A DNA stretch of 64,000 bases from Wolbachia endosymbiont (group B) of Germaria angustata (GTDB taxonomy: Bacteria; Pseudomonadota; Alphaproteobacteria; Rickettsiales; Anaplasmataceae), in NCBI RefSeq assembly GCF_964026725.1, contig NZ_OZ034691.1:992001-1056000 (forward strand), read 5' to 3'. The notes under the pieces are model-generated. The model was not told where the DNA came from, did not search any database, and saw only the letters and a list, made by a program, of their open reading frames with translations. The position numbers and the translations under genes were made by a program. Position 1 is the first letter of the stretch; every line of letters begins with the position of its first letter. Shown here in pieces: positions 19,885 through 28,976 of this stretch.

Positions 19885-20342
19885 ACAATAGACTTCTTGG
19901 ATAACTTAGGAAACAAGTAGTAGAAGCAATATTAGGGAAGGTATAAATTTTGAGCAGGTAAGTAAACTTGATGAAGAGAAGCTTCGAAGACTAAGAGGAG
20001 TAAAAGGAAAAACATTAGAAAAATAATAGAAATTTTAATAGAGGAAGAGGCCAAGAAAAAGGCAAGAGGAGGAAAACCAAATAAATAATGCATATTTATT
20101 AATAGCACTCGAATATTTGTGTAAATACCGTACATATTTCCATATAGCGCAAAGCTATGGAATAAGTGAAAGTTCTTGCTAACAGCTGAATAGAAGATGC
20201 ATTGATAAAACATCCAGATTTCAGGAAGATAAAGAGCTATTAAAGTTAAATAGGAGTATGCAAAAGTTTTATAAAAAGGGAATGTTCAACTCCCCCATAG
20301 AAGATCAAAAAATATCCTTAGGTTATCCAAGAAGTCTATTGT
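19885..20342 (+). pseudogene. IS5-family transposase fossil with 21-bp inverted ends
   Basis: A perfect 21-base inverted repeat marks the ends: 19885-19905 (ACAATAGACTTCTTGGATAA plus C) and 20322-20342. Between them, plus-strand fragments read KLDEEKLRRLRGVKGKTLEK, then after a frameshift IIEILIEEEAKKKARGGKPN, then LLIALEYLCKYRTYFHIAQS with YGISESSC. This is the N-terminal part of an IS5-type transposase. Stops and frameshifts interrupt it and the catalytic half is deleted, leaving 458 bases. The flanking bases 19794-19884 hold nothing else recognisable. Confidence 0.82.
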
Positions 20343-20352
20343 TGGTAAACAT

Positions 20353-20371
20353 AAAAGGCTATTTGCCTTTT
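20353..20371. terminator. hairpin downstream of mpg
   Basis: A 7-base stem AAAAGGC/GCCTTTT closes a TATTT loop. It lies 9 bases past the mpg stop on the minus strand and is rich in U on either strand, so it could act as a weak intrinsic terminator. Position is the main support. Confidence 0.35.
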
Positions 20372-20379
20372 TATCTAGT

Positions 20380-20946
20380 TTATGCAGGAGATCTATATTT
20401 ATTGTTGAGTGTGATTTTAGGCATTTCTGCTAAAACGCAACTTTTAAATCGCCAAAATTTCTCCTTGCCTTTACTAATTCCGATTCTTGGAGTGCACACA
20501 TAATCTGGTTTGAGGTGATATTCATAGAGACAAAATTCATGACTTATAGTAAGGTCTTGTTTATTATGTTCTTTTGTAATGTTTAATTTTTTGCACAGTA
20601 TGCCTGGCCCGCCTAAATTTGCTTCAAGCGGTTCAGTGAGCTTTAATCCTCGTATTAACACTGCTGCTGGAAATCCTTCTGCTTCTGTTACAATATTTAG
20701 ACAATAGTACATTCCATATATAAAATATACGTACGAAAACCCTGGCGTACCAAACATTACTGAGGTTCGATTAGTATAGCCTCTTGCTGCATGACAAGCT
20801 GGGTCATCCATTCCTATATACGCTTCAACTTCAGTTATTATTCCACTAAAATTAGAAAATTTCAGCATCTTCCCTAGCAGCTCCCCAGCTACGGTTAAAG
20901 TTGGCCGTTCATAGAAATTTCTTGGTAATATTGTGTTATTCATCAT
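20380..20946 (-). CDS. mpg: 3-methyladenine DNA glycosylase (AAG family)
   Basis: Base-excision repair glycosylase of 188 residues. Diagnostic segments are the N-terminal LPRNFYERPTLTVAGELLGK, the catalytic strand GIITEVEAYIGMDDPACHAA, RTSVMFGTPGFSYVYFIYGM followed by YYCLNIV, and GGPGILCKKLNI. The catalytic Glu and the DNA-intercalating Tyr region are present. The C-terminus is close to the usual length but has an unusual tail (ITLNNKYRSPA). Confidence 0.92.
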   Translation of the reverse strand: MMNNTILPRNFYERPTLTVAGELLGKMLKFSNFSGIITEVEAYIGMDDPACHAARGYTNRTSVMFGTPGFSYVYFIYGMYYCLNIVTEAEGFPAAVLIRGLKLTEPLEANLGGPGILCKKLNITKEHNKQDLTISHEFCLYEYHLKPDYVCTPRIGISKGKEKFWRFKSCVLAEMPKITLNNKYRSPA

Positions 20947-21011
20947 AGAAGTACAAGTTACTTACATTTGTAAGCAAGTTATACTATTTTTGCTTTTTCT
21001 TATTTATTTAG

Positions 21012-21991
21012 TCAAGAGCATCTCTGAGAAGTAGAAGTTGGTGTTGTTGTCACATTTGTTACATCTGTTGAAGACTGCTGTAAAACCTTGACTGATTCAG
21101 AGCTCTTTTGTTGCAATTGCGTTACTAACGCTTCATATAAAGATTTTGGCTCACGTCTCTTACCTATTTTGACTTCTTTATTTGCACGCAACTGCTCTGC
21201 AGTAATACCGTTGCCTTCAAGGAGAGTTACACCATTCTTACCATCAATGTTAACTTTGCATTCTCTTCCATCAACATACCACTTTAAAGTCATTTCATAT
21301 AACCCACTAATTATTTCATAAACTCTTTCCTCATTATCACTATTATTATTAATATAGCAACATGCCCCCCTCTTTTTTTCTTGATTAGGATGACAAAATG
21401 TAATTGTTCTTACACCATACTCTTTACATATACTACCGCCTAGAAGTTTAGCTATATCTACTCCTTCTTTATTGGCATGTAGCACAACTCTCACGGTGGG
21501 GTAAACAATATTCTCTTCCCTTTTGCCTTCTTTTATCATTATGGACCCTATAGTATGATTTTTCATACCTTCAGATATCTCTGCTTTAATTTGGTCAGCA
21601 ATTTTACCTATGATCTCTTTGCCATGATAGTGAGATTCTCCTTTCTTCGGAGAAAAAGGCTCTTTGTTCGTAGTATTAGTGTCTGGATCATTCTGTAACT
21701 CAAAGAATTTATCCCATTCTTCATCACTGTCTAATTTGATATATTCACGCTTGTTCTTGCCTGATACTGCATTCTGAATACTAGACGATCCTTCTGTTAC
21801 AGTTGTACAGAGCTATTGCCTTTACCTTTTAGAAGAACAAGATGCTCTTCTGACCTTTCTTCCTTACTCAACTTTGAAGCTGCATCACCAAAAGAAGGTT
21901 TCTCTACTATATGCGTGTAAGAACTTTTAACTCTACTCTCATTATCAGGTACTGTAGTAGCCCAAAAAAGCTTTTTAATATAATCTAACAT
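21012..21991 (-). pseudogene. hypothetical protein split by one frameshift
   Basis: Two minus-strand frames form one gene. The 5' part (21991-21797, 64 codons) begins MLDYIKKLFWATTVPDNESR and ends SSVQL-stop. The second frame is open from about 21790 without a start and continues TVTEGSSSIQNAVSGKNKRE into the segment beginning MKNHTIGSIMIKEG (21566), ending TPTSTSQRCS. A one-base change near 21786-21797 would give a ~326-residue protein. I recognise no domain. The Thr/Ser-rich C-terminal tail resembles that of the hypothetical gene at 39050. It could be a recent pseudogene, or the 3' part may be expressed from 21566. Confidence 0.7.
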
Positions 21992-22136
21992 ATGCTACCT
22001 CTTACCATTAACTAAATATCAGTATGCAAACTTTGCTATAACTAATCAATAACTAAATTTACTCCAAATAAAATGAGCTGATAAAAAGGTATAAATTGAG
22101 ATTAGGTAAAGCTTTTGGTATAATATCTAGTTAATT

Positions 22137-23129
22137 TTGAATAGGCAGGTGATCTCAGCTACAAAGACGTTTTTTATCTCATTTATTTTTGGGTTTATTC
22201 TCTTTCCCTATTTTATAAAACTTCTAAAAAAGATAAGTAAAGATGGACAACCAATCAGATCATATGGACCAGAAAGTCATTTAATAACAAAAAAGAATAT
22301 ACCACCTATGGGTGGAATAATAATACTCACTTCTGCTTTATTACCAATCCTGTTTTGGACTCAATTAACACAAGAAATTTTATTTTTAGTATTTATAACC
22401 CTATTTTTTGCTCTACTTGGATTTATTGATGACTATTTAAAATTGAAAACAAATCACCACCGAGGTTTAAGTGCAAAAACCAAAATACTTATTCAGTTTG
22501 TCGTTACTCTGGTCTGTATGTTTATACTTAAGCTACAATCTGCTGAAGGTTTTACAAAAATTTCTCTATTTAGAGAAGTAGCAATCGACCTTGGCTATCT
22601 ATATCTTCCGTTTGCTGCATTTGTTATTGTTGGCTCTGCCAATGCTGTGAATCTCACAGATGGTTTGGATGGCCTTGCTGCAACTCAAGCCATTACTTCC
22701 TTTGCTTTTTTGGGGCTAATTGCATACATAACTCAGGCAGATGTAAACATTACTTTCTTCTGCATTGCATTTATAGGAGCTATTTTAAGTTTCTTGTGGT
22801 TTAACACACATCCAGCAAAAATATTTATGGGTGATGTTGGAAGCCTATCAATCGGTGCAGCTTTAGGACTCACTAGTGTTCTAATTAAAAAAGAAATGCT
22901 TTTTGCCGTTATTGGAATAATCTTTGTAATAGAGACTTTATCTGTGATTATTCAGGTATCATATTTTAAATATACAAAATTTAGATATGGAGCAGGAAGA
23001 AGAATTTTCCTTATGACACCAATACATCATCACTTTGAAAAGAAAGGGTGGTCAGAAAATACAATAGTTATAAAATTTTGGATAATTTCTATCGTTTGTT
23101 CGATTTTTGCTTTAACTTTCTTATTATAG
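22137..23129 (+). CDS. mraY: phospho-MurNAc-pentapeptide transferase MraY
   Basis: Membrane enzyme making lipid I from UDP-MurNAc-pentapeptide and undecaprenyl phosphate. The 330-residue protein has about ten hydrophobic helices and the catalytic loops DDYLKLKTNHHRGLSAKTK, NLTDGLDGLA, FMGDVGSLSIGAALG and TPIHHHFEKKGW. The start shown is TTG at 22137, and a GTG at 22149 is also possible. It is followed by rnhB, which starts 5 bases after its stop. Confidence 0.95.
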   Translation: MNRQVISATKTFFISFIFGFILFPYFIKLLKKISKDGQPIRSYGPESHLITKKNIPPMGGIIILTSALLPILFWTQLTQEILFLVFITLFFALLGFIDDYLKLKTNHHRGLSAKTKILIQFVVTLVCMFILKLQSAEGFTKISLFREVAIDLGYLYLPFAAFVIVGSANAVNLTDGLDGLAATQAITSFAFLGLIAYITQADVNITFFCIAFIGAILSFLWFNTHPAKIFMGDVGSLSIGAALGLTSVLIKKEMLFAVIGIIFVIETLSVIIQVSYFKYTKFRYGAGRRIFLMTPIHHHFEKKGWSENTIVIKFWIISIVCSIFALTFLL

Positions 23130-23134
23130 GAACT

Positions 23135-23728
23135 ATGAAATATCCAGATTTCACATTAGAAAATACATTATCAGGAATTATAGCAGGAGTAGATGAAGTT
23201 GGAAGAGGTCCGCTTGCCGGTCCAGTGATATCTGCAGCTGTAATATTTACTGATAGAGATACGGTTATTGATGGAATAAACGACTCAAAAAAGCTAACCC
23301 CTAAGTGTAGGCAAGTTCTATACGAAAAAATAACGTCTGTTGCAAAATTTGGTATAGGAATGGCAAGTGTAGAGGAGATAGACTCATACAATATCTTGCA
23401 AGCAACAAAGCTTTCAATGAAACGTGCGCTGGTAAATTTAGATTTAGAACTAGATTATGTGTTAGTTGATGGTAATCAACCACCTGAAGTAAAATGGCAA
23501 GTAAAATCTATAGTGAATGGTGATAGCTTAAGTATATCAATCGCAGCCGCTTCAATCGTTGCAAAAGTTACAAGAGATCGGCTTATGGAAGAATTGCATA
23601 ATAAACATCCTCAATATAATTGGTATAAAAATAAAGGATATGGAACAAAAGAACACCTCAGCGCTATTGGCCTTCATGGAATTACGAAGCACCATAGAAA
23701 GAATTTTGCACCTATAAGAATACTATAG
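23135..23728 (+). CDS. rnhB: ribonuclease HII
   Basis: Degrades RNA in RNA-DNA hybrids and removes misincorporated ribonucleotides. The start is set at the ATG at 23135, giving 198 residues. The longer frame from 23048 overlaps mraY and adds 29 non-family residues. The active-site motif AGVDEVGRGPLAGPV is at the N-terminus, with DSKKLTPKCR, YVLVDGN and AASIVAKVTRDRLM following. The C-terminal TKHHRKNFAPI is typical. Confidence 0.95.
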   Translation: MKYPDFTLENTLSGIIAGVDEVGRGPLAGPVISAAVIFTDRDTVIDGINDSKKLTPKCRQVLYEKITSVAKFGIGMASVEEIDSYNILQATKLSMKRALVNLDLELDYVLVDGNQPPEVKWQVKSIVNGDSLSISIAAASIVAKVTRDRLMEELHNKHPQYNWYKNKGYGTKEHLSAIGLHGITKHHRKNFAPIRIL

Positions 23729-23735
23729 CCTTTAA

Positions 23736-24521
23736 TCACTTACCTTTTTTGAAAGGTATGTTTTCATTAAACAGGCAGACTGTACTTGATCCGTTTCTTA
23801 AGGTAAATACCGAGCTTACTCTTTCAATTATCAGGTAGTCATCAACTGTACGAAAATTTATCAAGGACTCATATCCTGCAGAATCAACCATAAAAACTGC
23901 CGGGAAATCAGAGTTTATTTTATTAAATTGTAGATATGTAAATTTTCCGTCATCAAAAACCTTAATTGGTATTATTGATTGACTGCCTTTAACGTGCGAG
24001 ATGGAATAGTTAAAATTCAAGCCTTTCTTTATAACCTCAATATCACTTATATCAGGGATAGTGGTATAACTAGCTTGCTCTAGAATATCACCGTTACTCG
24101 TTGAATAAATTTCATCACTGTTGAACAGTGGATAAAGAAACCTTACTTCATATGCTAACCTTGGATCATCTAGCCCGTTTGCTTCTTCAGCATGAAATTC
24201 GAAATAATAAACTCTTTTATTGGTAATTATAGTTGCATTAGTATCGGCAATATCATCTATAGGCTTAATAAATAATCTATTACCTTGAGGAAGGAGTTGC
24301 CAACCGGTTGCATCACCCATTGAAAGACTCTCTATTACCTCCCCTGGCTCAAACAATATGCTGGATTGATAACCATAAAAGCCCGTGTACTTATGTATAG
24401 CCTGTGGATTATAATTCATTACCTTTATGTGGTTATCACCAGCTATTGGTCGTGGTTCCTGTTTTGCAAGTGCATAACCACCACAAAAAAATAATAGTGC
24501 AACAAAGAGTACCCTAATCAT
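23736..24521 (-). CDS. virB9: VirB9-type type IV secretion protein (stand-alone copy)
   Basis: VirB9/TrbG/CagX family outer-membrane-core component of type IV secretion. The 261-residue protein has a signal peptide (VLFVALLFFCGGYALA), then YEVRFLYPLF, and a C-terminal region with FDDGKFTYLQFNK, VDDYLIIERVSSVFTLRNGS and VCLFNE, which matches the VirB9 C-terminal VirB7-binding domain. No other vir gene is in the window. Rickettsiales commonly carry duplicated vir genes away from the main operons, and this fits such a second copy. Confidence 0.85.
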   Translation of the reverse strand: MIRVLFVALLFFCGGYALAKQEPRPIAGDNHIKVMNYNPQAIHKYTGFYGYQSSILFEPGEVIESLSMGDATGWQLLPQGNRLFIKPIDDIADTNATIITNKRVYYFEFHAEEANGLDDPRLAYEVRFLYPLFNSDEIYSTSNGDILEQASYTTIPDISDIEVIKKGLNFNYSISHVKGSQSIIPIKVFDDGKFTYLQFNKINSDFPAVFMVDSAGYESLINFRTVDDYLIIERVSSVFTLRNGSSTVCLFNENIPFKKGK

Positions 24522-24698
24522 AGTATCAAAATAAACTGATTTTTATTTTATCATTGATAGACATGCACTGCAACTGTTAAGCTATCCCAGTAGTAAGCGA
24601 CAGAAAATGCAAGCTTCATAATAATTCATTACTGCAGGAAAAAATTCTTTAAACATTATTTTCATATATGTTAAAATGAGTTGTGAGGTAAATTAGGG

Positions 24699-24942
24699 AG
24701 TGTTAAATAAACCATACGCGTCAAGTTAAGGAAAAGTGGTATAAGGAAGAAAGGAAACGAAAAAAACTATTTTATATATTAAGTAATAAAGTTATTAATT
24801 TATAGATTCTTCTGAAAAAATCATCTCCTTCTAGATAAGAACTCCCTAAAAAAATAAATGTAACAAATAAAATGCCCATCTCAAATGTTGCTATATTTCA
24901 CGATATTTCCTTAACTTGACGCGTATGGTTTATTTAACACTT
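24699..24942. mobile_element. 244-bp MITE with 36-bp perfect inverted ends
   Basis: The left end 24699-24734 (starting AGTGTTAAATAAACCATACG) and right end 24907-24942 are perfect inverted repeats of 36 bases. The 172-base interior is A+T rich and has no reading frame. The inner part of the terminal repeat, CGTCAAGTTAAGGAAA, resembles the terminal repeat of the IS4-type fossil at 17296. The rest of the 24522-25055 gap shows no gene. Confidence 0.85.
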
Positions 24943-25055
24943 CCTGCAAATTAACTACAGATTTTATGTCTAGGTTACTCCACAAAATTTTTTCTTTCCT
25001 TATCCAAGATTCAAATTTATAGTATCGAGTCCTTTTCATGAAATATGAAGCCATC

Positions 25056-25682
25056 TCAAGTTATAGTTAAGCCTATATTCAGCGAATTACTTTCGCAAAT
25101 ACAATTGATTTTAGTGTTATAATGCTCTAACAGTAAAGAAGTCATATAGATACTAATGTTTTTTGTGTCCAAAGGAATATCATTTTTTTTTGTTAACTTG
25201 CTTACTAATGATGTGCTTATTGATCTATGTTCATTTTCTACTTTTATAGTTAGTAGTGTTTTATCTTCTGTTTTAGCCAGCAAAATAGACACTAATTCAA
25301 TTTGTGCCACTGCACTGACTATAGTTATCACCATATTGGAGATTATCTTATTTATTCTTTCAATTAAGTCTTCTGTAGGGCATTCACTTATCTTCCACTT
25401 AAGCTTTACTTTTTTTTTTAATAAATAATTTTCTATATTGGATTTAGTCTTATCAAAGCTGCTATTATCTGATGAACGAGAATACGCTTGCTTCATAACT
25501 TTATATTTATATATTAAATCATTAGAGCTTTCTTCAAGTAGTGATGTTATTTTTTTTAGCATATTAGAATTGTTTTCTTCAAGCTCTTCCAATCCACCCA
25601 CTATTCCTTGCATAGAACTAGCAAAATCATGAAGAATTCGTCCTGATAGGCACTCTGTTATTAACATTATGTTTTTATTCAT
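25056..25682 (-). CDS. chpT: histidine phosphotransferase ChpT-like
   Basis: ChpT links the CckA kinase to the CtrA and CpdR regulators in alphaproteobacteria. This 208-residue protein has the dimerisation helix with candidate phospho-acceptor His18 in LSGRILHDFASSMQGIVGGL. A long second helix and a degenerate ATPase-like C-terminal domain follow, the same layout as DUF2328/ChpT proteins. Sequence conservation is low outside the His box. The gene stands alone, divergent from purM. Confidence 0.75.
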   Translation of the reverse strand: MNKNIMLITECLSGRILHDFASSMQGIVGGLEELEENNSNMLKKITSLLEESSNDLIYKYKVMKQAYSRSSDNSSFDKTKSNIENYLLKKKVKLKWKISECPTEDLIERINKIISNMVITIVSAVAQIELVSILLAKTEDKTLLTIKVENEHRSISTSLVSKLTKKNDIPLDTKNISIYMTSLLLEHYNTKINCICESNSLNIGLTIT

Positions 25683-25819
25683 TGGATAAAAGTATAAATG
25701 ATTTAAGTTAACCCTATATTGGTAGGCATGTAGTAGTCAATTTAAGAGAAAGTTTCGTTGCGCTTTTTGTGTCAAAGCATTAATGTAGTATTAATAATTA
25801 TAAGATTTATGAAGGCGTT

Positions 25820-26857
25820 ATGAATACTTATGCTAAATCTGGAATAGACCTTAAACTATATAATGAACTAATAAAAAAAGTTAAACCTATTATTGAAAAG
25901 ACTAAAGGAGAAGAAGTAATTAGTGAAGTAGGATCATTTTCCGCATTGTTTGACTTTTCTTCGCTGAGTAAGAAATACGACCATCCAGTACTTGTTTCTT
26001 CAACTGATGGAGTAGGCACAAAACTATTAATAGCTCAAGAGGTGAATAAGCATGATACTATAGGTATAGACTTAGTTGCAATGTGTGTAAATGATTTACT
26101 TGCACAAGGAGCAACACCTTTATTTTTCCTTGATTACTTTGCAACAGGCGTTTTAAACAAAAACGTTTTATTGTCTGTAATCCAGGGCATTGCAGAAGGG
26201 TGCAAGGAATCTAAAATAGCATTAGTTGGTGGAGAAACTGCAGAAATGCCTGGAATGTATGGTAACAATCACTATGACCTTGCAGGGTTTGTGGTTGGTG
26301 TTGTTGATCGAAAGCAAATTCTTCCAAACTGTAGTATAATGAAAGCAGGTGACTGTGTAGTTGGTTTAGAATCAAATGGAATTCACTCAAATGGATTTTC
26401 TTTGGTGCACCATATTTTTAAAAGCTTAGGTATAAATTATAATGATATATCTCCATGGAATAATAAATCTTGGGGTGAAATATTACTGAAGCCAACAAAG
26501 ATATATGTTGATTCTTTGTTGCCTATTATGCCAAAGGTAAAAGGCATTGCGCATATAACAGGTGGCGGGTTAATAGACAATATTCCAAGAATTCTCTCAG
26601 GAAATTTATTTGTAGACATAAATATTAATTCTTGGAAATGGCCAGATATATTTTTATGGCTGAAAGAAGAAGGCAAAATAGAAAAGAGAGAAATGTTAAA
26701 AACATTTAATTGCGGCATAGGTATAGTACTGATTGTAGATCCCGATAATATGAAGGATGTGGAAAGCCATTTCCAAAAGCGTGGAGAAAAAATTGAGATT
26801 ATTGGAAAACTTGATGAAGCATGTCAGCCTCCACTTGATAGAGTAGTATTTAGTTAG
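25820..26857 (+). CDS. purM: phosphoribosylformylglycinamidine cyclo-ligase (AIR synthetase)
   Basis: Purine pathway step five, closing the imidazole ring. The 345-residue protein starts MNTYAKSGIDLKLYNELIKK and contains STDGVGTKLLIA, GGETAEMPGMY, LESNGIHSNGFSLV, KPTKIYVDSLLP and HITGGGLIDNIPRIL. All are PurM hallmarks. It converges with purC, overlapping it by 4 bases. Confidence 0.96.
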   Translation: MNTYAKSGIDLKLYNELIKKVKPIIEKTKGEEVISEVGSFSALFDFSSLSKKYDHPVLVSSTDGVGTKLLIAQEVNKHDTIGIDLVAMCVNDLLAQGATPLFFLDYFATGVLNKNVLLSVIQGIAEGCKESKIALVGGETAEMPGMYGNNHYDLAGFVVGVVDRKQILPNCSIMKAGDCVVGLESNGIHSNGFSLVHHIFKSLGINYNDISPWNNKSWGEILLKPTKIYVDSLLPIMPKVKGIAHITGGGLIDNIPRILSGNLFVDININSWKWPDIFLWLKEEGKIEKREMLKTFNCGIGIVLIVDPDNMKDVESHFQKRGEKIEIIGKLDEACQPPLDRVVFS

Positions 26858-27576
26858 TCTAACTTTACCGACAGTCTTTTTGCAACTTCTGAGTATGCTT
26901 CCTTTAAGTTTCCTAGATTTAAACGGAAAACATCTTTGTCTAGCTTTTTATGAGTATTTTTATCCCATAGCCTACAATTATCAGGGCTGATTTCATCGGC
27001 TAAAATGATTTTAGTGCTGTTGTTTATCAATTTGCCAAATTCTAACTTGAGATCAACTAAATATATATTTGCATTTGAAAATAGGTCGACTAAGATTTTG
27101 TTGATCTTTAAAGTTGTAGTTTTAACTTCTTCCATTTCTTTATGGGATAACCAACCAAAATATAGTATGTGATTTTCATTCACCATTGGGTCGGCTAGGT
27201 CATCATTTTTGTAAAAAAACTCGATTATAGGAGATGTAAGTGCCTCACCTTCTTTGATATTAAAACGTTTGCAAAAGCTGCCAGCTGCAATATTTCTAAC
27301 CACTACCTCAAGAGGTATTATCTTGAGCTTTTTGACTAGCTGTTCTCTTTCGTTTAGAGCTTTTATAAAGTGCGTGCTAATTCCTGCTTCTTCAAGCTTT
27401 TCCATGATAAAAGCACTAACATGATTATTAATTATTCCTTTGCCCTCAATAATTTCATATTTTTCCTTATTGAATGCTGTAACATCATCTTTAAAGTACT
27501 GTATAACAGTTGATGAGTCTTCAGTTTCAATAATGACTTTGGCTTTACCTTTGTATATAGTTTTATTCAGTGGCAT
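26854..27576 (-). CDS. purC: SAICAR synthetase
   Basis: Phosphoribosylaminoimidazole-succinocarboxamide synthase, 240 residues. It has the N-terminal YKGKAKVIIETEDSSTVIQY with FKDDVTAFN, the substrate motif PLEVVVRNIAAGSFCKR, and the nucleotide-binding DEISPDNCRLWD. The C-terminal DKDVFRLNLGNLKEAY is also typical. It is convergent with purM and divergent from trmD. Confidence 0.96.
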   Translation of the reverse strand: MPLNKTIYKGKAKVIIETEDSSTVIQYFKDDVTAFNKEKYEIIEGKGIINNHVSAFIMEKLEEAGISTHFIKALNEREQLVKKLKIIPLEVVVRNIAAGSFCKRFNIKEGEALTSPIIEFFYKNDDLADPMVNENHILYFGWLSHKEMEEVKTTTLKINKILVDLFSNANIYLVDLKLEFGKLINNSTKIILADEISPDNCRLWDKNTHKKLDKDVFRLNLGNLKEAYSEVAKRLSVKLD

Positions 27577-27650
27577 ATTTAATTTAACTATGTATCATAT
27601 CAATTTACTGTTCTTAGAGTATAGCCCCAAATAACTTAAAATAAACCTTA

Positions 27651-28349
27651 ATGGCGTTCAATGTTACAATATTAACCATATTTCCAGAAATGTTCCCCGG
27701 ATTTTTGAACTATTCTCTTGCTGGAAGAGCGTTGGAAAAAAAAATATGGAATCTTGAAATAGTAAATATTCGTTCTTTTGCTAAAGATAAACATTCAACT
27801 GTGGATGATGTTCCATATGGAGGTGGAGCAGGGATGGTTATGCGCCCAGATGTGATTGGTAATGCAGTTGATAATGTGCTTTCTGCTCATAAAAATACTA
27901 GATTTATTTATATGACTCCATCTGGTACAAAATTTAATCAGAGAATTGCAAAGGAGTTAACAGAAATTCCTCATGTAACAATATTGTGTGGTCGATTTGA
28001 AGGTGTTGACCAAAGAGTAATTGATGTGTATACTCCTTATGAGTTAAGTATTGGAGATTATATACTTTCGGGAGGTGAGCCAGCTGCGATGGTGGTTCTT
28101 GATGCATGTATTAGGCTTCTTCCAGGTGTAGTAAATAATTTCGATAGCGTTGCTGAAGAAAGTTTTAGTTATAGTGGTGGTATGCTTGAATATCCTCAAT
28201 ATACTAGGCCTGAGCAGTGGAGTAGGTACAAAGTTCCTGAGGTTCTGTTGTCTGGCAATCACAGAAAAATAAGTGATTGGAGAAGGGAACAGTCATACGT
28301 TAGAACAAAGGAACGTCGACCTGAATTGTTGAATGGAGATGATAAATGA
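27651..28349 (+). CDS. trmD: tRNA (guanine-N1)-methyltransferase
   Basis: Methylates G37 of tRNAs to prevent frameshifting. The 232-residue SPOUT protein has [52 protein letters not shown] and the knot motif [18 protein letters not shown]. Its stop overlaps the rplS start by 4 bases (ATGA), the conserved trmD-rplS pair. Confidence 0.97.
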   Translation: MAFNVTILTIFPEMFPGFLNYSLAGRALEKKIWNLEIVNIRSFAKDKHSTVDDVPYGGGAGMVMRPDVIGNAVDNVLSAHKNTRFIYMTPSGTKFNQRIAKELTEIPHVTILCGRFEGVDQRVIDVYTPYELSIGDYILSGGEPAAMVVLDACIRLLPGVVNNFDSVAEESFSYSGGMLEYPQYTRPEQWSRYKVPEVLLSGNHRKISDWRREQSYVRTKERRPELLNGDDK

Positions 28350-28723
28350 CAAACTTGCTTGAAAAATTTAACGAACAACAAATACAAAGATTAGCCAAAG
28401 AGATGCCGGTTTTTTGTCCTGGCGATGATTTGAAGGTCACTTTTAAGGTAGTTGATAGTACGGGTGAGCGTATACAGATATTTGAGGGCGTATGTATATC
28501 AAAAAGAAATCGTGGATTACACTCTTCTTTTTCAGTTAGAAAGGTAAGTCATGGAGAAAGTATAGTATCACAATTTTTTGTTTACTCTCCTGCATTAATT
28601 TCAGTACAAGTGATGAGAAAGGGAAAGGTCCGTAGAGCAAAATTATATTATCTGTGCAAGCTATTTGGGAAAGCTGCAAGGATCAAAGAACGTACTACTT
28701 ATGTTAAAAAAAAATCTAAGTAG
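28346..28723 (+). CDS. rplS: 50S ribosomal protein L19
   Basis: Ribosomal protein of 125 residues. L19 motifs visible are [60 protein letters not shown] and [11 protein letters not shown]. It is translationally coupled to trmD by the ATGA overlap. Confidence 0.96.
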   Translation: MTNLLEKFNEQQIQRLAKEMPVFCPGDDLKVTFKVVDSTGERIQIFEGVCISKRNRGLHSSFSVRKVSHGESIVSQFFVYSPALISVQVMRKGKVRRAKLYYLCKLFGKAARIKERTTYVKKKSK

Positions 28724-28814
28724 ATACAATAGGGAGTGATGTCAATTGTATCATCTCAAAACCCTCTCTTATTATCCCAATGTGTGACGCACAACTGTAC
28801 TTTGCCTCCCGCTG

Positions 28815-28932
28815 TGGTGTCATCCCAGTGTTTGACACTGGGATCCAGATTCTCCTTTTGGTTTGTGCTTTCATGGAAAATATAAAAATTATTTGCAGGC
28901 AAAGCCTGCTAGATCTCAGTGTCAAGCACTGG
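28815..28932. repeat. Wolbachia palindromic-type element, degenerate copy
   Basis: The left arm GTGTCATCCCAGTGTTTGAC with ACTGGGATCC following (28815-28845) is well kept. The right arm GATCTCAGTGTCAAGCACTG (28912-28932) is its partial inverted match. The element lies in the gap between rplS and pstA and belongs to the same family as the copies at 14581 and 55042. Confidence 0.7.
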
Positions 28933-28976
28933 AAAAAGGGGAAAGTTTTTTCAAATCCTCATGTAAAGAAAAGTAA

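Noticed and set aside
23048..23134. Longer rnhB frame starting inside mraY
   Set aside because: The added 29 residues are the mraY 3' end read out of frame, and the RNase HII family N-terminus starts at the ATG at 23135.
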